Shown: one piece after another, positions 1 through 5,823 of the stretch
Position numbering within the stretch: the stretch's first letter is position 1
Layout of the letters: every line of letters begins with the position of its first letter
Notes under the pieces: generated by a model
What the model saw: the letters and a program-made list of their open reading frames with translations, nothing else
Told to the model about the DNA's origin: nothing
Database searches by the model: none
Program-made: the position numbers and the translations under genes
Assembly (NCBI GenBank): GCA_947625175.1
Contig: CANQNI010000024.1
Span: 1 to 13,230 of the forward strand
DNA length: 13,230 nucleotides
Direction of reading: 5' to 3'
DNA from: an uncultured Eubacteriaceae bacterium
Lineage (GTDB): Bacteria > Bacillota > Clostridia > Eubacteriales > Eubacteriaceae

Positions 1-282
1 ACCCATATTAATAGCCATAATTATATTCATGTTATCTGTTGCAGAAGAAATAAAAATGATAGGAACATTTGAAATTTCTCTTATCTTTTGACACCAGTAA
101 AATCCATCATAATAAGGTAAAAATATATCTAAAAGAACGAGATGTGGTTTAAATTCTTTAAAGATTTCTATTATATTTTGAAAATCTTTTACTATAAGAA
201 TTTTCATACCCCATTTTTCAAGATGTTTTTTTATACTTTTAGCGATTGATAAGTCGTCTTCGATTATTAATAATTTTTCCAT
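1..282 (-). CDS. BceR-like response regulator, receiver domain (partial, cut by left edge)
   Basis: This is the N-terminal 94 residues of a two-component response regulator; the DNA-binding half lies beyond the left edge. The receiver fold is complete up to the fourth strand. Asp9 and Asp10 form the metal-binding acidic pair, Asp52 in LLDIFLP is the phospho-acceptor, and Ser79/Ser80 fill the conserved Ser/Thr position. The stretch LPYYDGFYWCQKIR, followed by NVPIIFIS and MNIIMAINMG, is characteristic of the BceR/GraR-like group of OmpR-family regulators. In other Firmicutes these work with intramembrane-sensing kinases and BceAB-type ABC exporters against lipid II-binding peptide antibiotics. 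The kinase and transporter are not in the window, so that partnership is inferred. It follows the L,D-transpeptidase-fold gene on the same strand with a hairpin between them. Its nearest Shine-Dalgarno-like AAAGGA is about 14 nt from the ATG, which is further than usual. Confidence 0.88.
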   Translation of the reverse strand, partial: MEKLLIIEDDLSIAKSIKKHLEKWGMKILIVKDFQNIIEIFKEFKPHLVLLDIFLPYYDGFYWCQKIREISNVPIIFISSATDNMNIIMAINMG

Positions 283-285
283 AAT

Positions 286-311
286 AAAAAAGATCATCCT
301 TTAGATGATCT
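286..311 (-). terminator. Intrinsic terminator or attenuator between the LDT-like gene and the response regulator
   Basis: AGATCATC (291-298) pairs perfectly with GATGATCT (304-311) across a 5-nt loop. On the minus strand this 8-bp stem is followed at once by a run of T with one A, ending just before the regulator ATG at 282. It sits within the 37 nt between the upstream stop codon and that ATG, so it can end the upstream transcript. The only SD-like sequence of the regulator lies in the loop and stem. A possible extended -10 for the regulator (TG-A-TATATT, 322-330) would start RNA just before the hairpin. Confidence 0.55.
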
Positions 312-319
312 ACAGATAA

Positions 320-1870
320 TTAATATATCACAACTGGATAATTAACAGCTATATTATTATTTAAGGTTTGTCCCATTGATTCAGGAACATCAATATCTCC
401 ATCAGTCCCCTGATTGGTATAAATACTTCCACCAAATTGATTTCTCCAAGAAGCACTTTCAAAGCCAAAAGAGTCAGTATAAGGGAACCAATAATGCACT
501 GTCATATTTTGAGATGTTCCATTAGGTAACCGAACTATTAAATTAGCATTTTGATTTTTTGATTTGATAAAAAATAAACCTGTTGCTGTTCTTTGATTTG
601 TACTTGCATTTCCCGAAACTATTGTTGAAGAACTAACTAAAGAATTGTTTCTATAAAGCCACATTGTTTGATTAGCTAAAGAAACCTCTATATAATTACC
701 AGTTAACTGATTTCCTGGTATATAGAGTCCATTAGCTTGAGCCCAGATAGGTTCATCTATAACAGTTGTTCCATTTAAAATTTGATCATTTAATTGGGAG
801 GCTTCTGATTGCTGATTTAAAATAAATCCAGCATTATTGTTCGGAAAAGTATAAGTATTTCCGGCAGTCGATTTAAAATTATAATTTCTTCCATATGTAT
901 TGAATTGAGCAGCTAATGAAGCAACATAATTATCTAATTTCGAACCATCTAAACTAACACCATCTTCATTTGCAATTAACCAAGTATTAAATCCTTCTTT
1001 ATTTAAAACTACTGGAGTTCCAGGAAAGTTAATAGTAATCTGAGCTTCAATAGCAGTATTTAATTTATTTAGATTACTTTGCATTATAGGACTATTTTCA
1101 GTTAAATCTGCTTCCAAATATAATCCATCTTGGGCAAGATTGATTGTTGATATATTATTAACTAATGCATTCTCTATAGCCTTTTCTAATTTTGGTACAT
1201 TAGGTTGAGTTCCTAATTGCGAAGGAATAATCGAAAATTGGTTTCCATCATAATAAAAAGAAGCATTAATAGGTTGAGTGATATCCCGCCCACTTACCAG
1301 AGATAATCTATCAACTGACATTTTAAGTAAATCTTTATTTATAGAATAAGCCGTTGTAAAATCATTATAGTCTGGTATTATAAAATCAAATGGCCATAAT
1401 AATCGATTTTGTTTTCTGAGTAAACTAGTCAATTGAGTAATATCAATAAATTCTAGCCCTACCTCTCCCCCACTTATTTGATTCATTTCATCATTAGAAC
1501 CAATAATAGTAACTTGACGATTAAGGGCAGAGTTATTTAAAGTTTCTACAGCTTGTTGATCAGTTTGGCCTCCTACATTAATACCATTAATATAAGTACC
1601 TGGAACGAAACGATTCCATAAATAAATTATTCCACCAAAATAAATTAATAGAATTGAGCCAAGAATTATTCCCGAGATTATTAAAATTCTTTTCTTTTTC
1701 TTTTCTTTTTCTTGATATTCCTCTGATTCTGGATTTGGATTATTACTTTCTTCAACAGAAAATTCATCAGCTTCTAAAAAAGCTGAATAACTAGTTGTAT
1801 CAATATTTTCCTGTATTTCTTCTTCTATGATTTTAGTATTTGATGTATCCTCATTAATATTTTTATTCAT
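320..1870 (-). CDS. Membrane-anchored L,D-transpeptidase (YkuD)-fold protein lacking the catalytic cysteine
   Basis: Type II membrane protein of 516 residues. Residues 1-56 are a cytoplasmic tail with 17 Asp/Glu and only 3 Lys. A KKKKR stop-transfer is followed by a membrane helix at about 62-84. Residues 95-385 resemble the two peptidoglycan-binding (PG_binding_4-type) modules that precede YkuD domains in Firmicutes. Residues 393-516 are a YkuD domain with the expected order: VSLANQTMWLYRNNS strand, TATGLF turn, HYWFPY, GFESASWRNQFGG, and a C-terminal PVVIY strand. Family members cross-link peptidoglycan through a Cys in SHGCxN, helped by a His in GFHDA. Here these read TDGDID (Asp490, Asp492) and GFESA (Glu471), so transpeptidation should be impossible. 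I infer a structural, wall-binding or sensing role. The ATG at 1868-1870 lacks a strong SD. It is divergent from the small membrane protein gene and lies upstream of a BceR-like regulator. Confidence 0.87.
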   Translation of the reverse strand: MNKNINEDTSNTKIIEEEIQENIDTTSYSAFLEADEFSVEESNNPNPESEEYQEKEKKKKRILIISGIILGSILLIYFGGIIYLWNRFVPGTYINGINVGGQTDQQAVETLNNSALNRQVTIIGSNDEMNQISGGEVGLEFIDITQLTSLLRKQNRLLWPFDFIIPDYNDFTTAYSINKDLLKMSVDRLSLVSGRDITQPINASFYYDGNQFSIIPSQLGTQPNVPKLEKAIENALVNNISTINLAQDGLYLEADLTENSPIMQSNLNKLNTAIEAQITINFPGTPVVLNKEGFNTWLIANEDGVSLDGSKLDNYVASLAAQFNTYGRNYNFKSTAGNTYTFPNNNAGFILNQQSEASQLNDQILNGTTVIDEPIWAQANGLYIPGNQLTGNYIEVSLANQTMWLYRNNSLVSSSTIVSGNASTNQRTATGLFFIKSKNQNANLIVRLPNGTSQNMTVHYWFPYTDSFGFESASWRNQFGGSIYTNQGTDGDIDVPESMGQTLNNNIAVNYPVVIY

Positions 1871-1900
1871 AATCTAATTTTATTATTTATCTATTTAATC

Positions 1901-1967
1901 AATATTAATTAACGAAATGTTTCAAAATTATGTGAAAAAACATTTTAAAAAGGTAAATATTAATTAA
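1901..1967. promoter_or_regulatory. Symmetric divergent promoter region with inverted and direct repeats
   Basis: The 116-bp gap between the divergent genes at 1870 and 1987 holds an 8-bp inverted repeat, AAATGTTT (1915-1922) and AAACATTT (1938-1945). It is flanked on both sides by the same 12-mer AATATTAATTAA (1901-1912 and 1956-1967), which itself contains a 10-bp palindrome. The inverted repeat has no T-tract, so it is not a terminator. A weak plus-strand promoter match, TTCAAA (1921-1926) 17 bp before TTTAAA (1944-1949), overlaps it. An operator is possible but unproven in DNA this AT-rich. Confidence 0.3.
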
Positions 1968-1986
1968 GAAAAAACGGAGGAAAATA

Positions 1987-2202
1987 ATGTTTAAAAATAT
2001 TCTAGCTATTTTTGCTAATATTGGAATAATCTTTTCTTTAATATTTTCAATAGGAGATGCTAAAATACATCATCGCAATGGATTATTACCAAAATTAGGT
2101 TTAATTATCAGTGTTTTAAGTCTTGTTTATCATATTCTTTCAATTTTTAATAAATCGAAAGAAGTTGATCATGAAGATCAAATGTTAGATAAGTTATTTT
2201 AG
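1987..2202 (+). CDS. Small two-helix membrane protein of unknown function
   Basis: This is a 71-residue protein I do not recognise. Two hydrophobic helices, about residues 4-22 and 35-53, are joined by a short polar loop reading GDAKIHHRNGLLPK, and a charged tail follows (KSKEVDHEDQMLDK). The basic loop between the helices suggests that both ends face outward or that the loop faces the cytoplasm. It is probably real: a consensus GGAGG (1976-1980) sits 6 nt before the ATG, the frame is uninterrupted, and a good intrinsic terminator begins right at its stop codon, making it a single-gene transcript. It is divergent from the L,D-transpeptidase-fold gene and could share regulation with it. No enzymatic motif is visible. 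Confidence 0.75.
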   Translation: MFKNILAIFANIGIIFSLIFSIGDAKIHHRNGLLPKLGLIISVLSLVYHILSIFNKSKEVDHEDQMLDKLF

Positions 2203-2223
2203 CCGAATTAGTCGGCTTTTTTT
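2201..2223 (+). terminator. Intrinsic terminator of the small membrane protein gene
   Basis: AGCCGA (2201-2206) pairs with TCGGCT (2212-2217) around a 5-nt loop and is followed by seven T (2217-2223). The stem begins inside the stop codon of the plus-strand gene and also encodes the last codons of the convergent methyltransferase, whose stop is at 2208-2210. On the minus strand the stem is followed by AAAAT and not a T run, so it terminates only the plus-strand transcript. Confidence 0.85.
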
Positions 2224-2789
2224 ATTCCTGATAAGATATAATATTCAGATGTATCGACCATAATATCAATATTAAAATTTTCCCGAAATGCTTTGGCTTC
2301 TTGATTAATATCTTTTAAAGTAATACTTATATTTTTTTGATTAATTGTTTGATGGCGTTTGTTAATAACTTCTTTTGATTCTGAATGAGCCAGAACGAAT
2401 CTTCCATTATCTTTTAATGAATTATATAAAGTTCTAATAAATAAATCTTTATCTAAAAAATGCGGATAAGCAGAATAGCAAATTGAATAATCAAAACCTT
2501 TAAAATTACCAGATAAAAAATCTTTATTTAATAACTCAAGATTCTTATAATTAAATTTGTTTGAAGCAATTTTAATCATTTCTTCTGAAGTATCAATTGC
2601 TACTAATTTTCTTGGTTGATATTTCATTAAAAAATCAATTAAAATCCCTGTTCCTGTTCCAATATCTAAAATTAAACCATTTATTGGTACATTAGTTATA
2701 TTAAGAATTGTCTTAATTTTTTCTTTATCTGGTCTATGCATGTTATCCCAATTAGGAGCCAGATGATTAAAATAATCTTTAATTGTCAT
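2208..2789 (-). CDS. Class I SAM-dependent methyltransferase, last gene of the cbiJ-cbiB operon
   Basis: A 193-residue Rossmann-fold methyltransferase of the UbiE/Methyltransf_11-25 type. The N-terminus DYFNHLAPNWDNM is typical of that group. Motif I is LDIGTGTGIL (41-50), the acidic residue after strand 2 is Asp66 in VAIDTSEEM, and NKDF (88-91) and FDYSICYSAYPHFLD (99-113) follow. The segment AHSESKEVINKRH (134-146) is shared, as I recall, by a set of small methyltransferases in anaerobe genomes, but I cannot name the substrate. Its ATG overlaps the cbiB stop by one base (TAATG) with no clear SD, so it is probably translated by reinitiation after cbiB. The coupling hints at a corrinoid-related or cobalt-related role, but it is not one of the known ring methylases. 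Its 3' end overlaps a plus-strand terminator. Confidence 0.85.
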   Translation of the reverse strand: MTIKDYFNHLAPNWDNMHRPDKEKIKTILNITNVPINGLILDIGTGTGILIDFLMKYQPRKLVAIDTSEEMIKIASNKFNYKNLELLNKDFLSGNFKGFDYSICYSAYPHFLDKDLFIRTLYNSLKDNGRFVLAHSESKEVINKRHQTINQKNISITLKDINQEAKAFRENFNIDIMVDTSEYYILSGIKKAD

Positions 2790-3817
2790 TAAGTATAAAT
2801 TTTTATTAAGAAGTTTATAAGATAAACATTAGCTACAATAAATGAGGCTAGAATCAATAGAAGTTCTTCAGTTACAATAATAATTCGCATTGTTTCGATT
2901 ATGTCATTGATTTTAAGCGGATATTTATCAATACCTATTTGAATTCTACTAGAAATAGTTCCATCATAATTATTAGTTCCCCCTAGTTTTATTTGTAATA
3001 ATCCAGCGATAGCAGCTTCCGCATGACCCGCATTAGGACTAATATGTTTAAACCGATAATTTTCAAAAATCAATAGGGCTTCTTTTAAGTTATACCCAAT
3101 TAAACTTCCGGCATATAAAATTAAAACGGATCCTAATCGAGCTGGAATAAGATTTATCCAATCATCCAATTTAGCCGGATAATACCCGAATTCTTTATAA
3201 GGTTCATAATTATGGCCTACTACTGAATCCAAAGTGTTAATAGTTTTATAAATATAAACAACAACTAATGGATTCAACACAGGAGTAAATTCAAATAGAA
3301 ATAAACCTATTAACATATAGAATAAAGGAGCAATTATTTCATCAATAGCATTATCAGCTTCAGAATCAATTATAGTTTTTATTAATTCTGTTCTATTTAA
3401 TGTTTCGGTTTTTCTTCCTATAATTTTAGCAGTATCTTCTCTAGCTTTTATAATATCATTATTTTTTAAATCACTCTTTACAAGTTTTCCATTTAAAAAA
3501 ATAGTTTTTTCGGATAAAGCTGTTGATAAAAACCATAAATTAAAAAGAATATAATAAATAAATCCTAATGATTTAAATAATAATTGTAAAGAATAAAAAA
3601 CTGTTACTACTACTGTAATAGTAATTATTATTAAGATTAGTCCTTTAACTTTTCTAAATTTACCTTTGTTTAAAATCTTTTCCTGAAAATTAATAAATTT
3701 TTTTATTATAGTAATAGGATGTATAAGAAAGTAGGGATCACCTACTATAACATCTAAAATAGAAGAAAAGACTATTAATAAAAACCAAAGAATTGGTGTC
3801 ATAGTTAATTCAATCAT
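2789..3817 (-). CDS. cbiB: Adenosylcobinamide-phosphate synthase CbiB (CobD family)
   Basis: Integral membrane enzyme of late cobalamin synthesis that attaches (R)-1-amino-2-propanol phosphate, or a related aminoalcohol, to adenosylcobyric acid. Family signatures appear in order: LDVIVGDPYFLIHP (21-34), IIGRKTETL (132-140) followed by ADNAIDEIIAPLFY (154-167), TINTLDSVVGH (192-202), FGYYPAKLDDWINLIPARL (210-228), and SPNAGHAEAAIAGLLQIKLGG (260-280). Hydrophobic helices surround these motifs. At 342 residues it is slightly longer than the usual 300-320, mostly in hydrophobic stretches. The ATG at 3817 has no good SD; Met6 is an alternative start. It lies 37 nt after the cbiJ-like gene and overlaps the methyltransferase start by one base, so the three form one operon. 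All key motifs are intact. Confidence 0.93.
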   Translation of the reverse strand: MIELTMTPILWFLLIVFSSILDVIVGDPYFLIHPITIIKKFINFQEKILNKGKFRKVKGLILIIITITVVVTVFYSLQLLFKSLGFIYYILFNLWFLSTALSEKTIFLNGKLVKSDLKNNDIIKAREDTAKIIGRKTETLNRTELIKTIIDSEADNAIDEIIAPLFYMLIGLFLFEFTPVLNPLVVVYIYKTINTLDSVVGHNYEPYKEFGYYPAKLDDWINLIPARLGSVLILYAGSLIGYNLKEALLIFENYRFKHISPNAGHAEAAIAGLLQIKLGGTNNYDGTISSRIQIGIDKYPLKINDIIETMRIIIVTEELLLILASFIVANVYLINFLIKIYT

Positions 3818-3854
3818 TTTATTAAGATTATTAAATATAATTTTTTTTAATTAA

Positions 3855-4607
3855 TTATATATCACGATAACTAATTAAATAGTTAACCATATTATTTAAA
3901 TCAGAAAAATGTTTAATACTACTACTTCTTCTTTTAGTTTCAATTATTATTGGAAAAACTTTATTTTCTTTACTTAATTTGATTTTATTTGAAAAGTCAG
4001 TAACATCATTATTACTATTTAGAACCATAAAACGAATATTAAAATTCTTAAAAACTATTTTGAGTGAATTCTCAATTAAATTATTATTGATGATTAAATG
4101 ACTTTTATCAATATTCATTTTATTGAGAGCTCTATTTTTAAATTGAGATTTATTCAAATAAAAGAATAATCTATCTTTAGAAATATTATTCCAGGCAAAA
4201 CAATTAAAAAAAGGAACTGTTAATAAAATATTTCCATAAACATTCGAAAGAGCATTAGCTGTATAACTTTGTGAATTAAAATAATAACAATTATTAACAT
4301 TGGATACTTCATTATGATTAGTATAATAAATATATTCACATTGTAATTCTAAGGAAACATGTTTTGCCAAATTTGATAAATGAATATTTTTAGAATGATT
4401 AAAATCAATTATTCTATTAACCTTATTTTTTATCACATAATTTTTCAAATATGAATAATTACAATTCCCAAAATGAATAGGAATTTTGTAATCCAGGAGT
4501 TTTCTAAACGGACGAGAAGTTGAAAAATAAACAAAATTAATATTATAATTTATTAATTTTTCAGCTACTAATTTTGATTCTCCCGAGTCTCCTAAAATTA
4601 TTTCCAT
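3855..4607 (-). CDS. cbiJ: Divergent precorrin-6A/cobalt-precorrin-6A reductase-like protein (CbiJ/CobK family)
   Basis: CbiJ/CobK reduces (cobalt-)precorrin-6A with NAD(P)H. The 250-residue protein follows the family's order of elements. The N-terminal ILGDSGESKLVAEKL stands where ILGGTxEGRxLAexL is usual, FSTSRPFRKLL where STATEYGxxLL is usual, and RIIDFNHS (about residues 65-72) where VVDATHPF is usual. An ILLTV segment, a RFMVLNSNN segment at the VTKDSG position, and a final PIIIETKR strand at the PVIVIxRP position follow. Position between cbiT and cbiB supports the call. However, most conserved motifs are changed, and about 41 of 250 residues are Asn, suggesting strong AT pressure and relaxed constraint. 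Activity is uncertain. The start is well supported: AAGGAGGA (4611-4618) ends 3 nt before the ATG. A TTGACA promoter lies about 120 nt upstream. Confidence 0.58.
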   Translation of the reverse strand: MEIILGDSGESKLVAEKLINYNINFVYFSTSRPFRKLLDYKIPIHFGNCNYSYLKNYVIKNKVNRIIDFNHSKNIHLSNLAKHVSLELQCEYIYYTNHNEVSNVNNCYYFNSQSYTANALSNVYGNILLTVPFFNCFAWNNISKDRLFFYLNKSQFKNRALNKMNIDKSHLIINNNLIENSLKIVFKNFNIRFMVLNSNNDVTDFSNKIKLSKENKVFPIIIETKRRSSSIKHFSDLNNMVNYLISYRDI

Positions 4608-4905
4608 AATTCCTCCTTTAATCGTTTACATTTTTTAGAAAAATTTATCTTGAAGTTAACTTGTAAAACAATAACTTGGAGAAAATTAAGAAATTAAGAA
4701 AATCGGGTGAATTTTTTTAAAATGAAATTAACAAGTTTTCTTTATCGGATGTCAAAGCTTTAATGATTTATTAGCAAAATCTTAATTTTATTTAAAATAT
4801 TTTAATATTTACTAAGTTAATTTAGTAATATTTAAAATTATAAACGTTTAAATTAAATAAATTTCAGATTTTTAGTAAACTTTTTTAATATTTTTAAATA
4901 AAAAA
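4608..4905. other. Long AT-rich intergenic region upstream of the cbiJ-like operon
   Basis: There is no gene in this stretch. Nearest the cbiJ-like gene is its SD, then a leader of about 110 nt. In minus orientation the leader has two CAAGTT direct repeats 15 bp apart (4673-4678 and 4658-4663). The second is part of a perfect 10-bp palindrome, AAGTTAACTT (4653-4662). The promoter at 4727-4755 follows. Farther upstream, 4800-4815 and 4821-4837 form an imperfect AT-only inverted repeat with a loop of about 6 nt. I searched by eye for the conserved GC-rich core of a cobalamin riboswitch and see none. Confidence 0.5.
4727..4755 (-). promoter_or_regulatory. Predicted sigma-A promoter of the cbiJ-like/cbiB/methyltransferase operon
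   Basis: On the minus strand a perfect -35 TTGACA (4750-4755) is separated by exactly 17 bp from GTTAAT (4727-4732), a 4-of-6 match to the -10. The start of RNA would fall near 4720, giving a leader of about 110 nt. An AACTTG hexamer (4732-4737) touches the -10 and is repeated in inverse orientation in the leader. Confidence 0.6.
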
Positions 4906-4936
4906 ACAGGATAAGTATCAAAATATACTTTCCTGT
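4900..4936 (-). terminator. Intrinsic terminator of cbiT
   Basis: ACAGGA (4906-4911) and AAGTAT (4913-4918) pair with TCCTGT (4931-4936) and ATACTT (4925-4930), giving a 12-bp stem with a single bulged T at 4912 and a 6-nt loop. On the minus strand it lies just after the cbiT stop and is followed by at least six T. It separates cbiT from the cbiJ-like operon, so the two are independent transcription units. Confidence 0.88.
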
Positions 4937-4939
4937 CTC

Positions 4940-5551
4940 TTATTTTTTATTAGCGATAATAATATAAACTGGATTATTAGCTTTAAATCTAGTTAAATTA
5001 TGAATAATTTCACTTTTTGAAATATTTAAATTTATTATTTCAATATTATCAAAAAATTTTCGAAAATCCTGAATACAACGATAGCAATTTTCAAGTGTAT
5101 TAAAAGTAGCTCCAATTTTTCCTTTTTGATCTAAATGATTATTACACCAGATAATAACATCTTCTAATTGTCTAGTAGCTCCACCTATAAAAATTCGATT
5201 AAAGGTCATTCTGTTATATAAATCAAGACCCTTTGGAGCTTCACCATAAATAACTTTAAGATTTTTTATACCAAGCCTTTTTTGATTTTCTTTAATGAGT
5301 TGATAAGCATCCAGATCTTTTTCAATAGAATAAACTTGACCATTATAAGCTAAGCGGGCAGCCTCTAAAGCTATTCCTCCAGATCCCCCACCAATATCTA
5401 AAATAATATCTTCAGGTTCAATCTCGAGTAAACTTAAAACTAATAAACGAGTTTCTCTTTGAGTTATTGGAATTTCTCTTGTTTTTGTTTCTTTAAGAAA
5501 CTCTTCATCTCTAAATGGTTTATATGGATTTCGTTTCATATTAATATTCAA
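4940..5551 (-). CDS. cbiT: Cobalt-precorrin-6B (C15)-methyltransferase, decarboxylating, CbiT
   Basis: CbiT methylates C15 of cobalt-precorrin-6B and decarboxylates the C12 acetate side chain in the anaerobic cobalamin pathway. In the aerobic route the same reaction belongs to the CobL C-terminal half. The 203-residue protein has the standard order: a short N-terminal FRDEEFL segment, PITQRETRLLVLSLL (28-42), SAM motif I LDIGGGSGGIALEAA (51-65), Glu77 binding the ribose, EAPKGLD (104-110), RIFIGGA (119-125), NTLEN (151-155), and the diagnostic C-terminal KANNPVYIIIA (190-200). It is intact. The start at 5551 is a TTG; an ATG at 5537-5539 would remove four residues, and neither has a clear SD. 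It has its own terminator, and a possible promoter lies about 100 nt upstream. No cbiE or other ring-synthesis neighbour is present. Confidence 0.92.
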   Translation of the reverse strand: MNINMKRNPYKPFRDEEFLKETKTREIPITQRETRLLVLSLLEIEPEDIILDIGGGSGGIALEAARLAYNGQVYSIEKDLDAYQLIKENQKRLGIKNLKVIYGEAPKGLDLYNRMTFNRIFIGGATRQLEDVIIWCNNHLDQKGKIGATFNTLENCYRCIQDFRKFFDNIEIINLNISKSEIIHNLTRFKANNPVYIIIANKK

Positions 5552-5657
5552 ACAGAAGATAATTAACTTCTATAATAATTTCTTCTCTGACTCTATTATT
5601 ATTTTATCAAGAATTGAGTTAAGGAGCTTAAACAATATTGAAATTATTAATATTTTC

Positions 5658-5686
5658 ATTATTGAAACATAAATTTTCATAATCAA
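5658..5686 (-). promoter_or_regulatory. Possible promoter of cbiT
   Basis: On the minus strand TTGATT (5681-5686, 4 of 6) is followed after 17 bp by AATAAT (5658-5663, 5 of 6). This would give a leader of about 100 nt. The 271-bp cbiT to psiE-like gap is so AT-rich that chance matches are likely. The rest of the gap shows only TTAAG-GAG-CTTAA (5619-5631), a short inverted repeat. Confidence 0.33.
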
Positions 5687-5823
5687 ATAATCATTAAAAC
5701 TTATAAATAAACAAAACCTCTTCTTATTTGTTATTTTTTTTCTGTTATTATTAAATTAACTATATTTCTTAACTTTATTTCACTATTTACTTAATAAAAT
5801 TTCCAATTTTGAAAGGTTAAACA

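Noticed and set aside
4800..4837. AT-only imperfect inverted repeat read as a second terminator
   Set aside because: It has no G-C pairs to speak of, has mismatches, lies well past the strong cbiT terminator and has no clean T run.
5621..5685. Short leader peptide after an AAGGAG sequence (TTG start, about 14 codons) upstream of the psiE-like gene
   Set aside because: Spacing from AAGGAG to the TTG is long, the start codon is weak, and there is no following attenuator; probably chance.
4608..5823. Cobalamin riboswitch upstream of the cbi genes
   Set aside because: Neither gap contains GC-rich conserved core sequence that I can see; both are nearly pure AT apart from the cbiT terminator.
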